Shown piece after piece: positions 1-7,320 of a DNA stretch of 8,342 nt (position 1 is the stretch's first letter; the number at the start of each line of letters is the position of its first letter). A program made the translations under genes and the position numbers. The notes beneath the pieces were generated by a model that was not told where the DNA came from, searched no databases, and worked only from the letters and a program-made list of their open reading frames with translations. Source of the DNA: an uncultured bacterium (GTDB lineage Bacteria > Actinomycetota > Coriobacteriia > Coriobacteriales > Coriobacteriaceae); the NCBI GenBank assembly GCA_905216075.1, contig CAJMSO010000071.1:1-8342 (forward strand), written 5' to 3'.

Positions 1-104
1 GTCGATCGCGAGTTCCGCACGAGCCGGAGAGCACTTAATGTGCTCTCCGTGCGAGCAGGACTGTCCGAGCAGGCAACCTAATGCCTTTCGGGCAGCCACG
101 GACC
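1..104. other. Possible structured RNA or regulatory region, cut by window edge
   Basis: No reading frame is convincing here. A perfect 9-base inverted repeat (26-34 with 40-48, five-base loop) is extended by a second 5-base stem (16-20 with 49-53) across a five-base bulge. A second block is closed by GTCCG (63-67) and CGGAC (99-103). Inside it, TGCC (82-85) can pair with GGCA at either 72-75 or 91-94, so two folds exclude each other. No T-run follows the hairpins on either strand, which argues against a simple terminator. It lies downstream of the minus-strand hydrolase gene. It could be a leader of a further minus-strand gene, the 3' end of that mRNA, or part of a small RNA. I did not match it to any known riboswitch or RNA family. 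Confidence 0.35.
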
Positions 105-123
105 AATTTGCTTCAAACCGCAG

Positions 124-1329
124 CTACGACAGCGCAATACCGCCAAGCCAGCCCCAGCGCACGCCAGAGCCAGTGCCGTAGAACCCAATGAACGAGTCAA
201 GCGACCTCGACGTGATGGCGCCCTCGTTACTCATAACGATGCCGCCGCCAACATAGATACCCACATGACCGTAGATAAGGCCCGGAGCACCCGTGCCGCT
301 GTGCGAGGAATCGGCAACAATCATGCCCACCTGCAGCGCCGAGCGGTCGGAGCTATAGCACCATGCGTTAAACATGTCGCACGCATTGCCGCCAAAGTAG
401 CCAACGCCGGCGTTACGGAAGACATTGGTAACCCACGCCGCGCACCAGTTCTGACCCGGAGAAGGCGTGGAGTAGCACGCGTTGACGACGGCCTGCTGCT
501 TGCCCGAGCCGGCATTCTGCTGCGGAGTTCCGGGCGCATACGATCCACCACCCGAGCTCGAACCACCCGAGTAGGAATTGTTCTTGTTCGCGGCGGCAGC
601 GGCAGCGGCGGCCTTCCTGGCAGCCTCCTCGGCCTGGGCGGCAGCGAGAATCTCGGAATCACGCTGAGCCATGAGCTCCTTGACGTCGTCGGAAAGACCG
701 CTCAGCACGGTCTGGACTTCTTGCTGCTTGGCCTGCATGTCCTGCATCTGGGCAGTCTGCTGATCCTTGAGCTTCTCCAAGTCGACCTTCTGCGACTCGA
801 GCTCGGTCTTTTGCGCATCGAGCTCTTCCTGGATGGTCTGAATGTCCTCGATGGCGTCGCGGTCGCTCTTGTTGATCTTCTCAACATAGTGCGCATTGGC
901 GACGAGTTCCTCAAACGAACCCGAGGCGAGCAGCAGCGACAGGATGTTGGTGCCGCCCGACTTATAGCTGGCGGAAACGCGATCGGAAAGATCGTCGCGC
1001 TTCTTTTTGAGCTCGGCCTTCTTTTCGTCAATCTGCGCCTGCGTGCTGTCAATCTGGCCCTGTACGCCCTCGATATCGTTGAGGGTCTGGGCGTTCTTGT
1101 TGGCCAGCGCCGCGTATTCATTTGCGATGCTGTCGAGCTGGGCCTGGACCTCGTCAAGCTGAGCCTGGGCCGCATTGAGCTTGTCGGTGGTTTCCTTGGT
1201 GGCCTCCGCAGCATGGGCGCGAGCGGGCAGACCAAAAAGAACGGCTGCAGAAGCTACGCCGAACAGGGCCTTGAGGGCAGTGCGACGCGAAAGCTCCTGG
1301 GAAAGGATGGAATCGCTGTTTGGTGACAT
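124..1329 (-). CDS. Secreted CwlO-like peptidoglycan hydrolase (coiled coil plus CHAP/NlpC-P60-like cysteine peptidase domain)
   Basis: The 401-residue protein probably cuts peptidoglycan peptides outside the membrane during growth or division. Residues 1-41 form an export signal with a twin-arginine motif (SRRTALK, 14-20), a hydrophobic stretch (about 21-35) and A-x-A cleavage sites near 36-40, so Tat export is likely. Residues about 44-245 are a charged, Gln/Glu/Lys-rich coiled coil. Within it, 120-150 (SYKSGGTNILSLLLASGSF and on) resembles the N-terminal domain of CwlO and PcsB, which in those families is controlled by FtsEX. A Ser/Gly linker (250-278) leads to the C-terminal domain. There Cys296 (NWCAAWV) and His355 (YGHVGIY) are the likely catalytic pair, with Asn368 or Glu369 a possible third residue. 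The start ATG has GGAG (1335-1338) five bases upstream. The choice between CHAP and NlpC/P60 is uncertain; the overall class is fairly sure. Confidence 0.85.
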   Translation of the reverse strand: MSPNSDSILSQELSRRTALKALFGVASAAVLFGLPARAHAAEATKETTDKLNAAQAQLDEVQAQLDSIANEYAALANKNAQTLNDIEGVQGQIDSTQAQIDEKKAELKKKRDDLSDRVSASYKSGGTNILSLLLASGSFEELVANAHYVEKINKSDRDAIEDIQTIQEELDAQKTELESQKVDLEKLKDQQTAQMQDMQAKQQEVQTVLSGLSDDVKELMAQRDSEILAAAQAEEAARKAAAAAAAANKNNSYSGGSSSGGGSYAPGTPQQNAGSGKQQAVVNACYSTPSPGQNWCAAWVTNVFRNAGVGYFGGNACDMFNAWCYSSDRSALQVGMIVADSSHSGTGAPGLIYGHVGIYVGGGIVMSNEGAITSRSLDSFIGFYGTGSGVRWGWLGGIALS

Positions 1330-1373
1330 ATCTACTCCGTTACATGTTTATTTATATGTCGCTCAACTCATAC

Positions 1374-1401
1374 ATATTAGCGTACATCCGGCGCATCCCA
1401 A
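1374..1401 (-). promoter_or_regulatory. Candidate promoter of the hydrolase gene
   Basis: On the minus strand, TTGGGA (1396-1401) and TAATAT (1374-1379) are separated by 16 bases. Each matches four of six bases of the sigma-70-type -35 and -10 consensus. Transcription would start near 1367, giving a short leader that holds the GGAG ribosome site. A competing -10, TATAAA, lies closer to the gene but has no good -35 partner. Weak prediction. Confidence 0.3.
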
Positions 1402-1530
1402 CGATTTCCACGAACGGCAGCAAACCGTATGGTCGGCGGCTCGTATGCAAACGTCAAAGTCAAGGTTACGCCCACGCCAAACATTTCAATGAGTACGTTA
1501 GCATGTTCATCTGCTTTTCCTGCCCTGCAC

Positions 1531-1559
1531 GTTTTGGGTGCCCCTGCCTGCGCTATACT
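1531..1559 (+). promoter_or_regulatory. Candidate galE promoter
   Basis: TATACT at 1554-1559 matches five of six -10 consensus bases. The -35 region (GTTTTG, 1531-1536, 17-base spacer) is poor, so an activator or another sigma-factor mode may be needed. The start point would be near 1566, giving a leader of about 30 bases that holds AGGAG (1587-1591), five bases before the galE ATG. The rest of 1402-1530, between the divergent genes, shows no gene or clear repeat. Confidence 0.5.
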
Positions 1560-1596
1560 CCCCTGAAGAAGTGTTCCTGATTCGATAGGAGACTAC

Positions 1597-2658
1597 ATGT
1601 CCAAAGCACTCGACCCCAAAGACACCTGCGTCCTCGTAACCGGTGGCGCCGGCTTTATCGGCTCGCACACCGTCGTTCAGCTGCTCGAGGGCGGCTACCA
1701 GGTCGTCATCGTCGACGACCTCTCCAACTCCAGCGCCGTCGCCGTCGACCGCGTCAAGACCATCGTGGGCGAAGAGGCTGCCAAGAACCTCACCTTCTAC
1801 GAGGCCAACGTGCTCGACCGCGAGGCCATGAACAAGATCTTCGACACCCATCAGATCGACCGCGTCATCCACTTCGCCGGCTTTAAGGCCGTCGGCGAGT
1901 CGGTGAGCAAGCCCGTCGAGTACTACCACAACAACATCGAGAACACCCTGGTGCTCGTCGACGTCATGCGCAACCATGGCTGCAAGTCCATCATCTTCTC
2001 GAGCTCCTCGACCGTCTACGGCGACCCGGACAACCCGCCCGTCACCGAGGAAGACCCCAAGAAGCCCGCAACCAACCCCTATGGCTGGACCAAGTGGATG
2101 ATCGAGCAGATCCTTATGGACGTTCACACCGCCGACCCCGAGTGGGACGTTGTGCTGCTCCGTTATTTCAATCCCATCGGCGCCCATCCGTCGGGCCTGA
2201 TCGGCGAGGATCCCAAGGGCATCCCCAACAACCTGGTGCCCTATGTCGCGCAGGTTGCCGTGGGCAAGCTCGAGGCCGTTCAGGTCTTTGGCAACGACTA
2301 CCCCACACCCGACGGCACCGGTGTGCGCGACTACATCCACGTGTGCGATCTGGCCTCCGGTCACGTTGCCGCCCTTAACTGGATGAACGGCAAGACCGGC
2401 GTCGAGATCTTTAACCTGGGCACCGGCACCGGTACCTCGGTACTCGAGGTCGTCGCCGCCTTCTCCAAGGCTTGTGGCAAGGAGCTGCCCTACGTGATCC
2501 GCGAGCGCCGCGCCGGCGACATCGCTGCCAACTGGTGCGATGCCTCCAAGGCCGAGCGCATGATGGGCTGGAAGGCTCAGTACGACATCGCGGATATGTG
2601 CCGCGATAGCTGGAACTGGCAGAGCCACAACCCCAACGGCTTCGCCGACGCCGAGTAG
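1597..2658 (+). CDS. galE: UDP-glucose 4-epimerase GalE
   Basis: GalE interconverts UDP-galactose and UDP-glucose using bound NAD. It completes the Leloir pathway of galactose use and supplies UDP-galactose for surface glycans; it is cytoplasmic. The 353 residues are near the usual length of about 340. The NAD-binding Rossmann motif TGGAGFIG is at 15-22. The serine cluster FSSSSTVYG (134-142) carries the catalytic Ser/Thr, and the YxxxK pair is Tyr162 and Lys166 (NPYGWTK). The substrate-binding segments RYFNPIGAHPSGLIGEDP (189-206) and DGTGVRDYIHVCDLA (239-253) are typical of true GalE. The start is supported by AGGAG five bases upstream. It stands alone: a strong terminator follows it, and its left neighbour is divergent. 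Whether it also accepts UDP-GlcNAc cannot be told with confidence by eye. Confidence 0.96.
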   Translation: MSKALDPKDTCVLVTGGAGFIGSHTVVQLLEGGYQVVIVDDLSNSSAVAVDRVKTIVGEEAAKNLTFYEANVLDREAMNKIFDTHQIDRVIHFAGFKAVGESVSKPVEYYHNNIENTLVLVDVMRNHGCKSIIFSSSSTVYGDPDNPPVTEEDPKKPATNPYGWTKWMIEQILMDVHTADPEWDVVLLRYFNPIGAHPSGLIGEDPKGIPNNLVPYVAQVAVGKLEAVQVFGNDYPTPDGTGVRDYIHVCDLASGHVAALNWMNGKTGVEIFNLGTGTGTSVLEVVAAFSKACGKELPYVIRERRAGDIAANWCDASKAERMMGWKAQYDIADMCRDSWNWQSHNPNGFADAE

Positions 2659-2680
2659 CAAAAACCTACATACCGCTCTT

Positions 2681-2715
2681 GCCCCGATCTCACGTTGTGA
2701 GGTCGGGGCTTTTTT
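2681..2715 (+). terminator. Rho-independent terminator of galE
   Basis: A 13-base stem (2681-2693 with 2697-2709) contains one G-T wobble, has a GTT loop and is followed directly by six T. It lies 23 bases after the galE stop codon. Confidence 0.92.
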
Positions 2716-2764
2716 CATGGCATGTAACCATTCGCCGAAAATCGACCAACTTTTTTATCTTGCC

Positions 2765-2794
2765 TGTACATGTTTAAACAACATGTTTTACAAT
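2765..2794 (+). promoter_or_regulatory. Candidate malQ promoter
   Basis: TGTACA (2765-2770, four of six -35 bases) and TACAAT (2789-2794, five of six -10 bases) are 18 bases apart. Transcription would begin near 2801, leaving a leader of about 80 bases before the malQ ATG. The spacer is filled by palindromic sequence (separate entry), a common arrangement for a repressed promoter. A GGAGG at 2817-2821 in the leader has no start codon at a useful distance. Confidence 0.5.
2768..2786. promoter_or_regulatory. Operator-like palindrome in the malQ promoter
   Basis: Two symmetric patterns overlap. ACATGTT (2768-2774) and AACATGT (2780-2786) are perfect 7-base arms around five bases. TGTTTAAACA (2771-2780) is itself a perfect 10-base palindrome. 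ACATGTTT also occurs twice as a direct repeat with a 13-base step. The site sits between the predicted -35 and -10, where a bound repressor would block polymerase. LacI-type maltose regulators are a candidate by pathway, but the usual central CG of their sites is missing, so the protein is unknown. Confidence 0.45.
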
Positions 2795-2860
2795 AGGCAT
2801 ATCGAATCAGAACATCGGAGGCGGACTGCACACCCATCGGCAGGCCGACCCCACAACAAG

Positions 2861-2872
2861 AAGGTTGGTGAG
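2861..2872 (+). promoter_or_regulatory. malQ: Ribosome binding region that decides the malQ start
   Basis: AAGGTTGGTGAG resembles the 16S-complementary AAGGAGGTGA with one substitution and one added base. It lies 7 bases before ATG 2880. The in-frame TTG (2865) and GTG (2868) fall inside it and would have too little spacing, so ATG 2880 is preferred. Confidence 0.55.
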
Positions 2873-2879
2873 CGCATTC

Positions 2880-4385
2880 ATGGAGCGTGCAAGCGGCGTC
2901 CTCATGCCCGTCTCATCTCTGCCCGGACCATACGGAATCGGCGGCTTTGGCTGGAATGCCTACGACTTCGTCGATTTTCTCGCCTCGTGCAAACAACATT
3001 ACTGGCAGATTCTGCCCCTTACGACGACCAGCTATGGCGATTCGCCCTATCAGTCGTTCTCGGCCCGCGCGGGCAACCCCAACTTTATCGACTTTGCCGA
3101 GCTTATCGAGGCAGGGTATCTGGAGCAGCGCGATATCGATGGCGTGTATCTGGGATCCGACCCCAGCAATGTCGACTACGGCGCTATCTTTGGCGGCCGC
3201 CGTCAGATTCTCGACCGCGCCGCTGAGCGCTTTGCTGCCGACAAGCCGGCCGATTTCGACGACTTTATCCAGGCAAACGAAGACTGGCTCATTCCCTATT
3301 GTGAGTTCATGACCGTGAAGGAGGAGTGCGGGCTCAAGGCCTTTTGGGAGTGGCCCGAGGAGCTCCGCCGCCGCGGCGAGGCATCCAGCAAGGTCTGCGC
3401 CGCCCATCCCGAGCGCATGCTCTACCACCAGATGACGCAGTACTTCTTCGATCGCCAGTGGAGCCGCCTCAAGGCCTATGCCAACGAGCACGACATCCTG
3501 ATCATCGGCGACCTGCCCATCTACGTCTCGCGCGACTCCGTCGAGATGTGGGCCACGCCCGAGCTCTTTAAGATCGACGCCGCCGGCAATCCCGTCAGCG
3601 TCGCGGGAACGCCGCCCGACCAGTTCTCGGCCACCGGCCAGTACTGGGGCAACCCCATCTATGACTGGGATGCCATGGAAGCAGACGGCTTCTCTTGGTG
3701 GGAAGGCCGCATCCGAGCCGCCCTCGACATGTACAACATCATCCGTCTGGACCACTTCCGCGGTTTCGAGGCATTTTGGGAGGTGCCGTTCTCCTCTCCC
3801 GATTCGTCATATGGTTCGTGGACGCAGGGACCCGGCCTCAAGCTCTTCAAGGTGCTCGAGGAAAAGCTCGGCACGCTTCCCATCATTGCCGAAGACCTGG
3901 GCTTTCTTACCCCTGGTGTCATCGACATGCGCGACACCACGGGCTTCCCTGGCATGAAGATCCTGCAGTTTGCCTTTGAGGGCACCAACTCGTACTACCT
4001 GCCGCACAACTACATTGCCAACACCGTCGCCTACGTCGGAACGCATGACAACGAAACGGCACGCGGCTGGTATGAGGGAACGGCCACCCCGCGTCAGCGC
4101 GAGCAGGCGGCCCTGTATACCCACCAGCAGGCAGGCGAGTCCATGGCCGATGCGCTCAACCGCACCATCGCCGCCAGCGTGAGCGATACCTGCATCTACA
4201 CCATGCAGGACCTGCTCAATCTGGGCAACGAGGCGCGCATTAACACCCCCGCCACCCTGGGCGGTAACTGGACCTGGCGCATGCTTGATGGCGCCATCAC
4301 CCGCGAACTCGAGCACAAGCTCACCGGCTGGACCGAGACCTACTTCCGCATCCCATCGGAAGCCGAAATCGAGCTTCCTCAATAG
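2880..4385 (+). CDS. malQ: 4-alpha-glucanotransferase MalQ (amylomaltase, GH77)
   Basis: MalQ moves alpha-1,4-glucan segments between maltodextrins in the cytoplasm. It releases glucose and builds longer chains that a phosphorylase can attack. From ATG 2880 the protein has 501 residues, normal for amylomaltases. It opens with the family-typical MERASGVLMPVSSLPGPYGIG, followed by YWQILPL and GDSPYQSFSARAGNP. The GH77 active site is visible: nucleophile Asp291 in RLDHFRGF, acid/base Glu338 in IAEDLGF and the third carboxylate Asp390 in GTHDNET. GDLPIYVSRDS is at 210-220. An in-frame TTG (2865) or GTG (2868) could add four or five residues, but the ATG fits both the family N-terminus and the ribosome site. 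glgP lies 129 bases downstream, a classic functional partner, though a terminator-like hairpin sits between them. Confidence 0.95.
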   Translation: MERASGVLMPVSSLPGPYGIGGFGWNAYDFVDFLASCKQHYWQILPLTTTSYGDSPYQSFSARAGNPNFIDFAELIEAGYLEQRDIDGVYLGSDPSNVDYGAIFGGRRQILDRAAERFAADKPADFDDFIQANEDWLIPYCEFMTVKEECGLKAFWEWPEELRRRGEASSKVCAAHPERMLYHQMTQYFFDRQWSRLKAYANEHDILIIGDLPIYVSRDSVEMWATPELFKIDAAGNPVSVAGTPPDQFSATGQYWGNPIYDWDAMEADGFSWWEGRIRAALDMYNIIRLDHFRGFEAFWEVPFSSPDSSYGSWTQGPGLKLFKVLEEKLGTLPIIAEDLGFLTPGVIDMRDTTGFPGMKILQFAFEGTNSYYLPHNYIANTVAYVGTHDNETARGWYEGTATPRQREQAALYTHQQAGESMADALNRTIAASVSDTCIYTMQDLLNLGNEARINTPATLGGNWTWRMLDGAITRELEHKLTGWTETYFRIPSEAEIELPQ

Positions 4386-4433
4386 GAGCCACCGCGCCCG
4401 ACCCCACCCCACCGTGCGGACGCGACCGCTTTT

Positions 4434-4475
4434 CCCGCGCGAGGCCACTCCAATCCCCTCGCGCGGGCTTCTTTT
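4434..4475 (+). terminator. Terminator-like hairpin between malQ and glgP
   Basis: A perfect 11-base GC-rich stem (4434-4444 with 4457-4467) has a 12-base loop and is followed by CTTCTTTT. It should end much of the malQ transcript. The long loop and interrupted T-run suggest it may leak, which would let some polymerase continue into glgP. Confidence 0.75.
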
Positions 4476-4514
4476 GAATTTCTGACATGTCGTCAACTCG
4501 CCACAGGAGGAAAC

Positions 4515-6782
<2,268 letters not shown>

Positions 6783-6810
6783 TTTCGCTTCCCTTACCCA
6801 TCCTCTTGAG

Positions 6811-6843
6811 AAACGGAGTCGTGGCAACACGGCTCCGTTTTTT
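6811..6843 (+). terminator. Rho-independent terminator of glgP
   Basis: A 12-base stem (6812-6823 with 6828-6839) with one wobble pair closes a GCAA tetraloop and is followed by a T-run to 6843. It lies 29 bases after the glgP stop. Confidence 0.93.
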
Positions 6844-6881
6844 GTGCCCCTGTGTTGTCCGTGGCCTGCCTCGACCAAATC

Positions 6882-6938
6882 GTCTCAATCTGTAACACCT
6901 ACTCGGCCAAAACGGTCCTACCTGTTACAGATCAAGAC
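6882..6938. repeat. Palindromic repeat unit 1
   Basis: Arms are 6882-6897 and 6923-6938, with 14 of 16 bases complementary. Both mismatches (A-C and C-A on the plus strand) become U-G and G-U in minus-strand RNA. The 25-base centre contains GGCC (6905-6908) and GGTC (6914-6917), which can pair on the plus strand with one wobble. Confidence 0.9.
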
Positions 6939-6962
6939 AAACCGATCCTTTCCCTAGGGTTT

Positions 6963-7019
6963 ATCTCAATCTGTAACATCTAACGTCCGAAATCCGCCCT
7001 TACTGTTACAGATCGAGAC
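6963..7019. repeat. Palindromic repeat unit 2
   Basis: Arms are 6963-6978 and 7004-7019. The two plus-strand mismatches are both A-C, hence U-G in minus-strand RNA. The centre carries CCGAAATC (6987-6994), shared with unit 3. Confidence 0.9.
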
Positions 7020-7042
7020 AAATGGATAAGCCGGCTAAAACA

Positions 7043-7099
7043 ATCTCGTTCTGTAACAGGTAGCTGCCGAAATCAGCCTCCCGTGTTACAGATCGAGAT
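7043..7099. repeat. Palindromic repeat unit 3
   Basis: Arms are 7043-7058 and 7084-7099. The outermost pair is A-T where units 1 and 4 have G-C, a compensatory change. Only one T-T mismatch remains. The centre adds a perfect inner stem, GCTG (7063-7066) with CAGC (7074-7077), around CCGAAAT, making this the best-folded unit. Confidence 0.9.
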
Positions 7100-7122
7100 G
7101 AAAGGATAGGCAGCTCGACGCT

Positions 7123-7179
7123 GTCTCAATCTGTAACATCTAGGCTCAATTTGGCCCTCTACCTGTTACAGTTCGAGAC
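7123..7179. repeat. Palindromic repeat unit 4
   Basis: Arms are 7123-7138 and 7164-7179, with one A-C and one T-T mismatch. The centre can form a short inner stem, GGC (7143-7145) with GCC (7153-7155 or nearby). This is the last unit before the minus-strand terminator. Confidence 0.88.
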
Positions 7180-7204
7180 AAACAAACCTACAGACAACCC
7201 CGAT

Positions 7205-7246
7205 ACAAAGAAAGACTCCCCTCTCGCCCAGTAGACGGGAGGGGAG
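7205..7246 (-). terminator. Rho-independent terminator of the ABC ATPase gene
   Basis: An 11-base stem (7216-7226 with 7236-7246, one wobble) closes a nine-base loop. Read on the minus strand it is followed by TCTTTCTTTG. It lies 72 bases beyond the stop codon of the ATPase gene. Confidence 0.82.
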
Positions 7247-7299
7247 CCTTATATGTGACCGCGGCAAAAGGATGGCAATACCGCAGTCGCCCAAAGGAA

Positions 7300-7320
7300 A
7301 GGCCTGGTTGCACCGGGCCT
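7300..7320 (-). terminator. Hairpin overlapping the ATPase stop codon, possible first terminator
   Basis: A 9-base stem (7300-7308 with 7312-7320, one wobble) with a three-base loop includes part of the TAG stop (7319-7321). On the minus strand TTTCCTTT follows. The T-run is broken, so it may only pause polymerase or protect the mRNA 3' end ahead of the stronger terminator. Confidence 0.4.

Larger units (their letters stand above)
6882..7179. repeat. Array of four 57-base inverted repeats, period 80-81 bases
   Basis: Each unit has a 16-base left arm (consensus GTCTCAATCTGTAACA), exactly 25 variable bases and a 16-base right arm (consensus TGTTACAGATCGAGAC). Units start at 6882, 6963, 7043 and 7123. 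They are separated by 24, 23 and 23 bases; the last two separators share AAA-x-GGATA-x-G, so the whole 80-base block was probably duplicated in tandem. No coding sequence overlaps it. It occupies most of the gap between the convergent glgP and ABC ATPase genes, outside both terminators. It is unlike a CRISPR array because the repeated parts are split arms around a variable centre. It may be a diverged family of dispersed palindromic repeats, a set of small RNA hairpins or a multi-site protein target. I do not recognise the family. Confidence 0.9.

Noticed and set aside
265..1326. 353-codon plus-strand open frame opposite the hydrolase gene
   Set aside because: The minus-strand frame has a signal peptide, a coiled coil and a catalytic domain; this one shows only Leu/Gly/Arg-rich shadow sequence.
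1507..2718. 403-codon minus-strand open frame opposite galE
   Set aside because: It is antisense to a clear GalE, has the same compositional signature and runs through the galE terminator.
2865..2879. Upstream TTG or GTG start for malQ
   Set aside because: Both codons lie within the likely ribosome binding sequence, and the extra residues do not fit the usual MalQ N-terminus.
2717..3226. 169-codon plus-strand frame overlapping the malQ start
   Set aside because: It begins in the galE terminator tail, crosses the malQ promoter and overlaps malQ in another frame, with an Arg-rich translation typical of a shadow.
6882..7179. CRISPR array
   Set aside because: The conserved parts are paired arms around a variable 25-base centre, with related separators and visible divergence between copies. 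No cas gene is in the window.
6882..7179. Set of tandem transcription terminators
   Set aside because: The units lack T-runs after the stem on either strand, and both flanking genes already have proper terminators.
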